In this document: piece after piece, positions 1-11,231 of the stretch
How the letters are laid out: the number at the start of each line of letters is the position of its first letter
Numbering within the stretch: the stretch's first letter is position 1
Source of the DNA: Myoxocephalus aenaeus
Taxonomy: Eukaryota; Chordata; Actinopteri; Perciformes; Cottidae
Reading direction: 5' to 3'
Assembly (NCBI GenBank): GCA_038501785.1
Contig: JBAMJR010000051.1
Coordinates: 3,249,501-3,313,500 of the forward strand
DNA length: 64,000 nucleotides
The notes under the pieces: generated by a model
Told to the model about the DNA's origin: nothing
The model's input: only the letters and a program-made list of their open reading frames with translations
Database searches by the model: none
Translations under genes and position numbers: made by a program

Positions 1-453
1 CATGTAACTTGACCTGTTAAGATGTTTTTGATTCGAACTTTTCTTGATTTCAGTAAAGATGACCTCCTAATGGTGCAAATTCAACAAATGACAATTTTTT
101 GTTCTTTACAACCTATAAAATATCTTGAAACTCTGAAATTCTGCATAATAATTTGGAACACTGCATTTTGAGTTTTTTATTTTTGAAAAAAATACTGTTA
201 TCATTAGGAGGTTTGTTCAATAGAATTTGACTTATACTCTAACAGTTGATGACTTGAAAATGATACTGACTGACTGTGCATTACTATTTAGGAAAATCTG
301 AGCAAAGTGTAATTTGCATAATAATGTGGAACGCGGTGTATAAAAAAGACATTAAAGACAAAGACAACAGTAGTCAGAGTAGTGCAAGTAGTGCAGAAGG
401 GGGTGTCTGATTAATTGTTTGTAAGCTGAGGAGATGCAGAAATGGAGGCCGAC

Positions 454-607
454 CTTTCCCGAGTCCAGAGCTGGCCCCTGTGATGACCACCACCGCGTCC
501 TGCAGAGCAGCTCCTGGTCTGAGGCGGAGAAGCATTCGATAAAGCAACAAGATCCCCGCACTTACTAACACCAGTTGAAGCACTCCTCCTCCCATGACGC
601 GCTCCAT
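454..607 (-). CDS. dhrs7b: dhrs7b first coding exon (SDR reductase, partial gene)
   Basis: This is the first coding exon of a membrane-anchored short-chain dehydrogenase/reductase; the rest of the gene runs off the left edge. The ATG at 607 opens a hydrophobic anchor of about 20 residues (LQLVLVSAGILLLYRMLL), followed by VVVITGASSGLGK, the TGxxxGxG cofactor-binding motif of the family. The exon ends in AAAG before a gtcggc donor (phase 1), the expected break after GLGK. Upstream, a cag acceptor at about 626 and an in-frame TGA exclude a longer N-terminus, so ATG 607 (or the second Met, four codons on) is the start. Human DHRS7B, also called PexRAP, reduces acyl/alkyl-dihydroxyacetone phosphate in ether-lipid synthesis at peroxisomes and ER. 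The identity rests on the anchor-motif layout and on the neighbour tmem11, which also adjoins DHRS7B in human. Another SDR is possible but unlikely. Confidence 0.8.
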
Positions 608-1218
608 GTCTGACAGTCACCCAGCCTGCCAAGATCAAAAAGATTTAACGAGGACAAGTTTTTTTCTCCAACTGAAACTGTTATTTGCAATAGAAAAACA
701 TTTCCAATCACTTGCTCTCGTACGGAGAAGTCACCCAACAAAGCTCAGGTTGAAACCGCACATTTTCACCCAATACGTCTCTCAGATAACAAACAGCTAT
801 TGGTTATTAAAATGTCTAGTTTTGGAAAGAGATTTTATGAGCTGAACTTCAGACTAAGTAAGACATTTGAAGACATGACTCTGGGAACTTGTCATAATCG
901 TTTGTAGGCTGAAGGATTTATTGTTTAAAAGATAATGTATAACATATTTGATAGTGAAAACCATTCCTTGTTGCAGCTAGGTCTTTATTTCATAAACAAA
1001 TACCATATCTGGTAATAAAAAGAATAAAAACACAAAAAAAGAACTATAAACCAGCCACATTGTGACCTTGATGTGTGTTCTGTAAGCTCTCCATGCAGAG
1101 TGTGAAGGTTTTAATGTGAAGTGCTTTTAGCTAAACCACTTCCACTTGTCCCGTTTCCAAGGAACAACACAAACAACCAGCATGGCAACAGACCAACTAC
1201 CACCAAAATAACTTGCAT

Positions 1219-1221
<3 letters not shown>

Positions 1222-1288
<67 letters not shown>
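1222..1288. repeat. (CA)n microsatellite
   Basis: A nearly perfect CA dinucleotide run of about 67 bp lies in the dhrs7b 5' intron. Its six-frame translations are poly-Cys-Val or poly-His-Thr artefacts. Confidence 0.97.
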
Positions 1289-1292
<4 letters not shown>

Positions 1293-1648
1293 TACATTAA
1301 GTAAGCAATTATAATACATAACACTGGCAATACTTCTCACTCAGAAACAAAAAAACAGGGAGCAACACATACATCAAGAGGTTCTAATGACTTTTCACAT
1401 AAATCAGTATTTCATTACAGAAGAGGAATAACACCTTATTCCCTTATTGAGCGTACTAAAATATATGTAATGACAATTAATCAGAAATGCAGTAATTTGA
1501 AACAATGCCCTTTTCTTTATATACTTGCATTTAGTAAATTGTGCAAAAATAAAGATTTTAAACTAAAAACAAAAATTCAACAAGGTCAATATGGCCCTCA
1601 TCTCATCAGAGACAACTGCTCATGGTCCTCCTTTCCTTTCCTCTTGAA

Positions 1649-1684
1649 TGAATATATACTTTATTAATCCCCAAGGGGAAATGT
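1649..1684 (-). mobile_element. 3'-terminal relic of a fish L2-type LINE
   Basis: Read on the minus strand this is the CCCCTTGGGG-ATTAATAAAG motif that ends many fish L2-like LINEs, followed by a short A/T tail. Only the extreme 3' end is recognisable, consistent with a heavily 5'-truncated insertion. The family is assigned from memory of the tail motif. Confidence 0.5.
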
Positions 1685-2265
1685 GGTGCCACTTTACTTC
1701 CCTCATCTCATGCCCTTGCAATCAGCTGCTTTTATTTTATTGTAAATATTCCTCTAAGATCTTTTTATATAGTTCAATACAGTTACTGCAGAAATCGTTG
1801 TTCTGAACGAATTTCTAACAGTTTTAAAAACGGTGTTGCAAAAACAGTGTCTTGCAGGTTGTGGAGGATGAAGCCGAAAATAGTTCATGGTAAATTAATT
1901 AATTTTGTGTGAAAGCATAAACTTCTGTTTCAGAGAGTTTTCGCTAATGCATGTTAGTAAATCCAAAGAAACTGTTAAACCACAGCCTCCCCTGATATCA
2001 TCTGATAACATCTGATCTAAATCTGCATATCTATTATTACTAACAATGGCGATAATGTTAATTATCAGGTTAACGTAGATGCTAGTGTAGAAGTGAAAAC
2101 AGTCCGTGCACAAGGAGGATTAGCATTAAGTGCACAAGTCGAGAGCCAAGTCGTGTGTAACTCATAAATAAATATCCGGGCCTGCTAATGCTAACGTTAG
2201 CTCGCTTCTACACTGTAATACAACACTCACTTAAACACCAGAGTTCATGAATAGTTAGAGCTCAC

Positions 2266-2490
2266 CGTGTTATTGTTCTGCCGTACAACACAGCGGCGTG
2301 CTCGTGCTCGTCGGGGTACGACACTTCCGGGCTCGTCTGACAGGGACCCCACGTGACGATCCGAAGAGAGGCGTTTCTTGAAAGGCTACCGGCTGTGTAC
2401 CCCGCAATGGATTGTGGGAGCTGAAGTTCGGTAAGGCAGTAACGGTAAGGTAACTGACTAACGACCCATACGCTGACTGAGCAAGCACGT
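2266..2490 (-). promoter_or_regulatory. dhrs7b: dhrs7b promoter / non-coding exon 1 (inferred)
   Basis: On the minus strand a strong donor (ACACG|gtgagc) falls at 2266/2265, and the sequence before it is relatively rich in C, G and CpG, unlike the AT-rich surroundings. It contains CACGTG-type E-boxes at about 2350 and 2487. No ORF joins in frame to the coding exon at 607, so this would be a 5' UTR exon. The TSS cannot be placed from sequence alone. Confidence 0.45.
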
Positions 2491-2495
2491 GCCAA

Positions 2496-4553
2496 TGTCT
2501 ATTTATCAGCCAAATATTCTTTGCTTAGTTGGACGTTTCAGGAGAAATTAAGGAGCCAAATAAACCTAGAGATTTTGATTCTCAAATATAGTTTAACTAT
2601 TTGAGAATATCTGGGCTGTTTTAAGACTTACAGAGATAATAGGGCCCTGAATTACTTGTTTACCACAGCAAACAATCTAATTTGGGTCTCTGAACTGGAT
2701 AAACTCTCAGATTATTCATGAGTGCAGTTTATCAGGATGAACTCCAAACTATTCTTGGGCATCCTAAAAGGTAATAGAGAATCAAAGTCTGGGTAACAAC
2801 TGGAGAAGTGGCTGGGAATTATGCCAGCAGACCCAGTGCTACAATAAAATGTATGACAAACAGCCAGTCCACCACTCAGCACTGTCAGCTGACCGATAAT
2901 TATCCTGCTCTGGACACAAATCAGCCGACTAATGAGTTTCTCCTGCCACCCTCTGAGCTCTACTCATCCCATAAAAGTGTATGCATGGTTAGAGAAAACA
3001 CAATTGGAAAAAGGGGCCTACTCTGTGCAAATAATTAAAAAAAAAATATCAGTTGGAAATTGTGCAAAAAGTAGCAATAAGTATCAATGCGAAAAGAAAA
3101 GCTGGGAAAAGTTTGCAAAGTGAATCTTCTCTGTTGTCCAACGTGTTGCTTTCATGCACTCTCACAATGTATTAAGAAACTGTACGTTTCACCTATGTGA
3201 GCACCATTTTCTGAGATGAATAGCATCTTGTTTTCAGCCACTGTCCATCTAAACAAGTGGAATGTGTTTTGACAGAATATTGTGAAGTGAAGGCAAGACT
3301 TCACCCCTTTAGTGATAGACTGCTACTGACTATTGGCATAATGTGTGATTTACAGTACTTACGGAAACACCACAAGCAAGTTTACAATTTATTTGATACA
3401 TTGTTTGATAGACCTTTAAGGGATTTACACAAAATTCTTAGGAAACTTTTCATGAACAAGTTTAAATTTGCTAAAATCCTGATGGCAAAGTAGAACAATC
3501 CTCATTCAGCTTGTAGTGAACATTTATTTATAGGAGATGTACTTTTAAGTCAGTGACCCCGACAAGGTCACCGTTACTCTTGATATTCAACTATTTCACA
3601 TCTGAATTCCACTTCATTAAATCGTTACACGTCTCCTCCACATCGTCTATACTTTCACCTCCTCCCGTGACCCCAAATTTTAAAACTGCTGATCTAGACG
3701 GCAACGCATTAACAAGCACCATTGAATAAACATATACAAGAAAGTATAATTTATAATTTGATGTGGCTTGTTATCTGTAATGTCAAATAGTGTTTATATT
3801 TTAATTTGAACTATGAGGGTTTGGCTTGATGTCAATGTAATATACATTATTAGAAGCATGTGTAAAATGTGACTTCAAAAGTAAGTATTTTTGTAGTGTT
3901 TAAAAAAAAAAAAACATTGCGCCACAGCATTGCCACATACGATCTTTCTTACACTCTTTTAAACAAGAATATCTACATGAACAACAAGACACAATCTCAA
4001 ATAAGTTGCAACTATTTGCTCATTTCTGAACATAATGTAGAATTTAATGGAAAAAAGTAAAATAAAATACAGAAAAGTTAGTTTGAAATATCCTAATGTT
4101 TAATGAAAGGGTGATTTACTGATCAGCAAGAAAGGAAGGGGGGGGTACAGTAAAATTACGAGGGAAAGGGGACAGAGCTCGATACTCAACACATAATGTC
4201 GGTCCGTTTCAACTGCAGTACAATTCAATCCAGAGGAACTGCGGTCGTACCCTTGTGCACTTGCTTGTGTGTCAAGGATGCAGGGGAGGAGGCGCAAGGG
4301 TACTACGGATATAAGTGTGCTGTTTGCTGTCACATAGACGTAAAGAAAATGTAAAGGAAAAACAATTCCGTCTAGTTTTAACTATATCCCTCTGACCAAA
4401 GTTCAAAAAGGAAGCACCCAACGCATGTGTGGAGCTAAGTGCTGGGCATGATCGTTGACTTCCACTTTTCTTACATCTGGGGGTGGATAGGCTCTGTTTT
4501 TTGTTTGTTTTTTCCTTTTTTCTGTTGGTTCTTAAACCCTCTTCAGAGTGCAC
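2496..4553. other. dhrs7b-tmem11 intergenic region
   Basis: AT-rich spacer between the tandem minus-strand genes dhrs7b and tmem11. Its right part should include the tmem11 3' UTR. No convincing exon, RNA gene or long repeat was recognised. Its ORFs are short and of low complexity. Confidence 0.5.
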
Positions 4554-6693
4554 TCATACAGCATAGAGTTCGTAGATCTTCTTGGCGCAATATGCCAGGG
4601 CAGCCAGTGCTATCGTATTATGGAGTCTCTTTCTGTGGACATCATCCCTGCGTACCAACACAACGGGCGTCGAGGAGGTAAGCGTATGCAGGGGCAGCCG
4701 CGAGAGTTTTTGGCTGTCGTACTCCACCTGGTACTTGCAGCAGGGGTCAAATTGCCATGAAATCCCGTAGAGGGCAGCACAGGCCACACTGAAGGCGCCA
4801 GCGGGCAACGCCACATAACGCGAGTACTCAACGGGCAGAGAGAGGGGCGTCAGGAGGCAAGCGGTACCTGACAACACGGCCGTCTTGTGCAGGCAGTTGC
4901 CCACGGCAATCCACCGGGCCGTTTCATCTCCGATACGCGTCGGCTCAATGACAATGTATTTATACTGGGCCTCCAGTGCCTGCTCCAACTCATACTCAAA
5001 CTGGTCCTGCACATTCTCCCCATTGTAGATCTCGTGCACAATGTAGCAGTCTGTCGCCGCCATCACTCCCCTGTTCAGAAACAGACACAGCGAGGAACAG
5101 TGAGAGAAAGCACAAGGCGTAAAATAACAAGATGTGATTGTCAAAGACTGGTTTGCCCTCATTGTTACACCAACCTGCCCCTTTTTCAAGGACCTGTGAA
5201 TATCTTTTGCCTACAATAGCTTAGACAAAGATTGCCAGATGGCTATTTTACCCTATATTTTCTCAATTGAAAGTCTATACAGTTGAGCATATCAGAACAT
5301 GTATGTGCATACAATTACCATAATAACTAGCATGCAATATGTAAAATGTATATATAAAGTACACATTTGGTTTAAGTAAAATAAGATGAAACAGATGTTA
5401 TCTTCTATTTGAAAAGTATGATTGAAGTCTAGGATTAAATGTTAATTTGTTGCCATCAATTAGCACTAAAATGGTGCATACACTAACTATATAATTATTA
5501 AATTGCAAACAATCTCAATAAAATTTAGTTAAATTGGTAGATTCTAGATGAAGTTGATGGTCTATGAACTCAAGTATAGCAAGTGTGCAGCTTTACATTA
5601 GCTCATTTGTATGCTTGAACAATTCCTACATTATATTTAACTCAACATTTGGATATTAATTATTGCAAATGTGTACACTTAGGTTGCAGAAATATTTGTG
5701 GCTCCATATAGTTTCCCAACAATTCATAAAATGCCAAAAATCACAAAATGGGCATTACAAGTTTTCAGATAACTGTCAATAATTTGTCTGATCAACAGCT
5801 AAAAGCCTCCAAAGTGTGAACTATTAAATTACAATTAAAACGCAGGAATAGCGAATCTGTAACCAACAACCTTTTTTATGTGGACAAATGAATTACGTGC
5901 GTTGATTAGTTTCCATCTTGTTGATTAATCGAATAACATTTTATGCAAACTAATATTTTCAGGGTTATTTAAAAATGACAAACAAACGTGTGTGTGTATG
6001 TATGTGTGTGTATCAGTGTCAACCATCCGAGGCCTTCCAGCACAAGTTGACAAGATGGCAAACAGCCCTCACGACTAACCTCACGTGAGATAAGGTTAGA
6101 CACCGAGCTTATTCGGGCTTTGGCTAAATGAGCATTGGACACAAGCGGAAACCATCCTGGGGTCACAGTGAAAGGGACATAAGTCAGTTAGATAACATTC
6201 ATAACCAACGCGCTGGCTGGTAAAAAGTTGGAGGACTGGCCAGCTAAGTTAAGAACCGTTTTACTTTCAAAACAGGTCGAGCAGTACAGCGGACAACACT
6301 TGGTTCAGGCAGAAACGTGTCGCACGTGAGTCATGGCGTGTTACAACAGCGCTCGCGCACACGGGAGGTTAAACACAACTTTCCCCACGGTTCGTCTGCG
6401 AGTGTGAAATAACACAAACATCCCATGAGCTGCTAGTTTGTTTCCTCGCTAACGTCAGCTAGCTGTAAAACGGTAGCCCGCTAATGTTAGCTAACCCTGG
6501 GATAAAAATCCGACCTCTCGCGTTGCCATTTTACTTTAAGTCCCAACCGACATGTATGTTCGGGATCTGGCAAATGTCGACATCGACTAAACGGTGCATC
6601 ACATTAAAACATGTTCGTTTAATATCTAAGATGTGGAGTAACTGACCTCTCCCTGCTTACTGGGACACCGCGCCTCCTTCCCAGCGACGCCAT
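4554..6693 (-). CDS. tmem11: Transmembrane protein 11, mitochondrial
   Basis: Two-exon gene: exon 1 6647-6693 (ATG at 6693, 47 nt, donor AG|gtcagt) and exon 2 4554-5070 (acceptor ctgaacag). The phases join to give 187 residues, against 192 in human. The short variable N-terminus (MASLGRRRGVPVSRERG) leads into the highly conserved core ATDCYIVHEIYNGEN, then IEPTRIGDETARWI, two hydrophobic segments (about residues 75-125), YGISWQFDPCCKYQVEYD, LHTLTSSTPVVLVRRDD and the C-terminal KKIYELYAV. TMEM11 (fly PMI) is a mitochondrial membrane protein that associates with the MICOS complex and controls cristae shape, and it has also been linked to BNIP3/NIX mitophagy. An ORF reading through the intron suggests a longer N-terminus, but the exon 1 splice explains the start better. 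It lies next to dhrs7b on the same strand, as in human. Confidence 0.95.
5071..6646 (-). other. tmem11 intron 1
   Basis: The single intron of tmem11, with GT-AG limits on the minus strand (donor gtcagt at 6646, acceptor ctgaacag next to 5071). It is AT-rich on the exon 2 side and richer in GC and CpG towards exon 1. A short TG-rich stretch lies at 5990-6012. No nested gene was seen. Confidence 0.7.
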
Positions 6694-6800
6694 GTTGGAG
6701 ATACAACCGTGATTGCAATTGACGTATGAGAGCGCACAGCCTTATGGGTAATGTAGTGTGTCGACGCGGTCGATGCGTCACTTCCACTCGAATGGGGACT
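6694..6800 (-). promoter_or_regulatory. tmem11: tmem11 promoter region (inferred)
   Basis: The sequence just upstream of the tmem11 ATG is CpG-rich relative to the flanks and has no TATA box at a useful distance, as is usual for a housekeeping gene. The call is positional: it is the 5' flank of a first exon. The TSS is unknown. Confidence 0.35.
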
Positions 6801-8275
6801 ACTATTCCCGAGAAGCTATAAAACCAAGAGTACCTTTACGTATTTTATAATAGCATATAGAAGTTTGAGAGGTCAGACCATATTCTAAATGAATCTATTG
6901 CAAATTAACGGAGGTATGTTTGTTTGAAATATAATTTAGCAAGTAAATATAATAACATTGAACATCAAATACATACAGGATTGTATTTAGATATTTAAAT
7001 TGTTGTGCAAATAGATTACATGCATAGGTATAACATAAGGTATACAGCATGCAATATAGTGTCCCAACCATTAAGTTTTGTGTTTGTAGATTTCTGAGTG
7101 CTCATCCATATTGTGCCCACCTGTGCTTGTCTGTGCGTCACCGTGGAGAGTGGCGAGTGTGGGCTCCCTGTCCATGTGCTGTAACCTGAAGCGTTTTTGA
7201 TGTTACAACTAATGTGTACGTTCAGGAATGCGGGATCAGCTGAACACAAGTGCTTAGTTACCCTGTGACAACCGCTTTAAAATCATGGGCACGCTTGACG
7301 AATCGATACAAATCCAAGCAAGCACATTCGCGATGCCATCTATAAAACTGTGATTGTTTTTTTAAATATAATGTTTAAACCATGCATCCTCGACCTGCCA
7401 TGGTCCCCCAGACCGTGTTACTATCAATAATCATTTCAGCTGATTAGAGACCAAGAACATGCTTATTTGTTGGTAAATTATTCATCAGTTAATGTGTTAC
7501 TTAGGCTATACATTCTTTGTTTATATTGCGCCTTCATACATTATATTAAAGCATTGAAAACTGACAAATATTGAAGGTTTGTGTGGCAACTTGGTCAGAT
7601 TCTTAGGTTTGTTTACTTATTGTTGGATCAGACAGGTCCAGATTTAGATTATTAAACGTGTATTAGAGTACATTTAATTCAGGCAAAGCTTTTTATTTTA
7701 ACCTGGTAAATGAATTTGATCAAATAAAAAGAAAAGGATCAAGTTATGTTTATATTCCTCAAAGTTAGATATCAGTAGGCACTGATATCAACATGAAGCC
7801 CTAGTTAATTAGGTTTTTGTTGGCCCAAAACTAGTCAAATATTCAGTCAAAACACACTGGAATCTGCTCTAAAATAACTACCACGGGGCAGGTTTTTCAT
7901 TATCGAACATAACCCCCCCTGTGGTTCAAAATGTACAGAAAAACTCCAGAGGACATGACCTCAGCGTCCTCATGGTAGCTACGGCCCTGGTTGCAGACCA
8001 ACATTGCTTCAAGGTCTCATCGTCATTCAAGTGGACTTTGTACACATTGTAGTTTAAAGGCTACATGTTTGTGTTTTTTTCCAGCTCACAGGGGGGCTCC
8101 ACCTTGCATCATTAACAGAACATAATGTGGCGAAGAGTTTAAGTAACTCTTAATACCGTCACTAGGTGGCGGCAAATTCAAGTTTACGAAACTCTTTTCT
8201 TTAGCGTGGGGTTATTTGTTGCAGGATGTTAACAAAAATGCATTAAAGTTACCACACGATACATATATAGTTTAA
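6801..8275. other. tmem11 upstream intergenic spacer
   Basis: AT-rich spacer between the tmem11 promoter and the 3' end of the LINE that follows. No exon, RNA gene or structured repeat was recognised. Confidence 0.5.
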
Positions 8276-8472
8276 TCAGAATCAGAATCAGAATCAGCTT
8301 TAATGGCCATGTAAATTTGCACATACATGGAATTTGACTCCGGTTTCACTTGCTCTTCGTACTTTTTTCCACACACAATATACAAGATAAATATAAAAAA
8401 TATAAAAAAAGGACATTAAAGACAGTAGTAAAACAAAAACAGAAGTGCAGATGGTGCAGATGAAGAGTCTGT

Positions 8473-9963
8473 TTAACTGTTCATCAGAGTGACGGCCAGT
8501 GGGAAGAAGCTGTTCCTGTGTCTGGTGGTTTTGGCGTACAGTGCTCTGTAGCGCCTACCAGAGGGGAGGAGTTGGAACAGCTTGTGTCCAGGGTGTGAGG
8601 GGTCTGTGGTGATCTTTACAGCCCGCTTCCTGACTCTGGCGGTGTGCAAGTCCAGGATGGAGGGCAGGCTGGAACCAATGGTTCTCTCTGCAGACCTGAC
8701 GATCCGTTGGAGTCTGACTCTGTCCTGTTTGGTGGCCGATCCAAACCACACAGTGATGGAAGAGCAGAGGACAGACTGGATGATGGCGGAGTAAAACAGG
8801 ATCAGCAGCTCCTGAGGCAGGTTGAACTTCCTGAGCTGGCGCAGGAAGTACAGCCTCTGCTGGGCCTTTTTCCGGATGGTGTTGATGTTGGCGGCCCACT
8901 TCAGGTCCCGGGAGATTGTGGATCCCAGAAACTTGAAGGTCTCGACCGCAGAAACAGTGCTGTTGTGTATTGTGAGGGGGGGTAGTGATGGGGGGCTCCT
9001 CCTGAAGTCTACTGTCATCTCTACAGTTTTGGCCTTGTTCAGCTCCAGGTGGTTCTGACCACACCAGAGGACCAGCTGTTCAACCTCCCGTCTGTACGCA
9101 GACTCGTCCCCGTCGCTGATGAGGCCGATGACCGTTGTGTCGTCTGCGAACTTCAGGAGTTTAACAGACGGGTCCCCTGAGGTGCAGTCGTTGGTGTAGA
9201 GGGAGAAGAGCAGTGGAGAGAGCACACATCCCTGGGGGGCGCCAGTGCTTATAGTCCGGGTGCTGGATATGATTTTTCCCAGCCTCACCTGCTGCGTCCT
9301 GTCTGTTAGGAAGTTTGTGATCCACCGACAGGTGGGGGCTGGCACGGTGAGCTGGGAGAGTTTGGGTTGAAGAACCTCCGGGATGATCGTGTTGAATGCA
9401 GAGCTGAAGTCCACAAACAGAACCCTTGCATATCTCCCTGGGGAGTCGAGGTGTAGAATATGGTGCAGTCCCATATTTACTGCATCATCCACCGACCTGT
9501 TTGCACGGTAGGCAAAGTGCAGGGGGTCCAGCAGGGGCCCTGTGATGTCCTTCAGATGGGTCAGCACCAGCCTCTCAAAGGACTTCATGACCACAGACGT
9601 CAGGGCGACGGGTCTGTAGTCATTTAATACTGTGACGGAGGATTTCTTGGGGACCGGGATGATCAAGGAGCGCTTGAAGCAGGAAGGGACTTCACATAGC
9701 TCCAGTGATCGGTTGAAGATCTCCGTGAAGATGGGGGCCAGCTGGTCAGCACAGACTTTCAGGCAGGAGGGGGACACACCGTCTGGGCCCGGAGCCTTCC
9801 TGATCGTCTGTCTCTGAAAGCGCAGACTCACATCCTCTTTGCAGATCCTCAGTGCCGGTATGGGGTTGGATGGGAGGTGAGGCAGAGAGTGGAGGTGATT
9901 GTTCGATGATGGAGCAGTTGGGCGGGGTGGAAGTGGGCTTGTCAAACCTGCAATAGAAGACAT
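8473..9963 (-). pseudogene. LINE reverse transcriptase domain (496 codons, detached from ORF)
   Basis: This open stretch has the order of a non-LTR reverse transcriptase: KAPGPDGVSPSCLK near residue 57, DYRPVALTSVVMKSFERL, the first catalytic Asp in VLFVDFSSAFNTI, GAPQGCVLSPLLFSLYTND, the FADD catalytic box (LLKFADDTTVIGLI), then a conserved C-terminal region ending at VTLMNS. The RT core looks intact and has no internal stop, which suggests a fairly recent insertion. Its link to the endonuclease is broken by frameshifts and a deletion, and the first Met falls after the true domain start. It is not a host gene. Confidence 0.85.
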
Positions 9964-9992
9964 TCAGGTCGTCAGCCAGTCGGTGATTGTCC

Positions 9993-10373
9993 TCAGTGGG
10001 GGGAGATGGTCTCTTGTAGTTGGTGAGTACCTCCAGGCCTCTCCAAACTGACGAGGGGTCGTTGGCTGAAAACTTTTTTTCCCAGCTTATCAGTGTAGCT
10101 CTTCTTAGCTACCTTGATCTCCCTCGTTAGAGTGTTCCTGGCCTTGTTGTACAGAATCCTGTCCCCCCCTCTGTAGGCCTCCTCTTCAGCCCGACGAAGC
10201 TGCCTGAGTTTTGCAGTGAACCAGGGTTTATTGTTGTTGTATGTGCAGAAGGTTTTTGTCGAGACACACATGTCCTCACAAAAGCTGATATATGACCCTG
10301 TAGGACGGGAGAAGATGAACCAGACAGTGATCAGAGAGTCCCAAAGCTGCACGAGGGACTGAGCGATATGCAT
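9993..10373 (-). pseudogene. LINE linker fragment between endonuclease and RT
   Basis: This fragment encodes the segment after the endonuclease (SYISFCEDMC, NNKPWFTAKLRQLRRAEEEA), typical of the EN-RT linker in fish LINEs. It lies in a different frame from both neighbours, marking a frameshift at each side. The roughly 50 residues normally found between the endonuclease end and SYISFCED are absent. Confidence 0.7.
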
Positions 10374-11040
10374 CCTTTAGTACAGTGTAGCAGTGGTCCA
10401 GTGTGTTTTTGTCCCTGGTGCTACACTTAATATGCTGTCTGTATTTTGGCAGTTCTTTGCTGAGGTTTGCTCTATTAAAGTCCCCAAGAACAATGAGCAG
10501 GGAGTCAGGGTGTTTGTGCTCCATGGTGGTGATCTGCTCTGCCAGGTGTTGGAGTGCCTCACTCACACAGGCCTGAGGTGGGATGTACACACCGACCAGG
10601 ATGAATGAGGAAAACTCCCGCGGTGAATAAAATGGTTTGCAGTCTATTAAAATTGTTTCTAGGTGCGGGCTGCATGATTCCTTTAACACCGTGACATCTG
10701 TGCACCAACCTTCGTTAATATAAAAGCAGATTCCGCCTCCCCTCGTTTTCCCCGACAGAGACGCTCGGTGGAGTTGGAAGCCCGGCAGATGTAGTGCGCT
10801 GTCCGGGATGTGCGCACCGAGCCAGGTTTCGGTGAAGCAGAGGGCGGCAGATCTGCTAAAGTCCCTATTTGTTTTGTTCAGGAGCAGCAGTTCATCGATC
10901 TTGTTCGCCAGAGAGCGGACGTTCGCCAGATGAATTGACGGGAGCGCAGTTCGAAATCCTCGCTGGCGCACTTTAACAAGCGCTCCTGCGCGCTTCCCCC
11001 GTCTGCGTCTCCGGCGCCAGTGCTTATCCCTGGCACACAT
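10276..11040 (-). pseudogene. LINE apurinic-type endonuclease domain
   Basis: The 254-codon stretch starts with a basic, Arg-rich N-terminus. It then shows endonuclease motifs in order: LANVRSLANKIDEL, CFTETWLG (catalytic Glu), GVYIPPQ, VLGDFNRANL (GDFN box), TLDHCYT and LSDHCLVHL (catalytic Asp-His). All active-site motifs are visible. It is cut off from the RT by the frameshift and deletion downstream. Confidence 0.8.
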
Positions 11041-11231
11041 AAAATCTCAGTAAAGTATTCCGGTTAAATGAAAACCGGTGAAAAAAATTGTCCAGTGGTT
11101 TCACGGAAGTGTAAAAGTTCCTCCCTGCTGAATGTGATCAGAGAGGGAGAGCTGGAGACGAGACAAACAACCAAAAACAGAAAAAGTACGAGCGAGCGCT
11201 GTACCGAGGCTGCCATCCGCGGCGCCATCTT

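Larger units (their letters stand above)
608..2265 (-). other. dhrs7b 5' intron
   Basis: This is the inferred intron between the non-coding first exon and the first coding exon of dhrs7b; the first few bases above 607 are 5' UTR of the coding exon. It holds a CA microsatellite and a short LINE 3'-end relic, listed separately. I see no coding potential in the remainder. Confidence 0.5.
8276..11231 (-). mobile_element. APE-type LINE (L2/Rex1/CR1-like), internally deleted
   Basis: The element lies on the minus strand, with its 5' end near 11231 (AAGATGGCGCCGCGG start) and its 3' end at 8276, closed by a (GATTCT)n-type tail. Both termini seem present, yet it is only about 3.0 kb. An apurinic-type endonuclease ORF (11040-10276) and a reverse transcriptase ORF (9963-8473) are separated by a short out-of-frame piece (10373-9993). 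The linker after the endonuclease motif SDHCLVHLLPSYR is shortened, so the copy has lost an internal segment and is frameshifted; it cannot move on its own. The clade is named from remembered fish LINE proteins and tail motifs. No clear target-site duplication was found by eye. Confidence 0.85.

Noticed and set aside
8473..11040. Long minus-strand ORFs considered as host genes
   Set aside because: They carry LINE endonuclease and RT motifs and are part of one mobile element.
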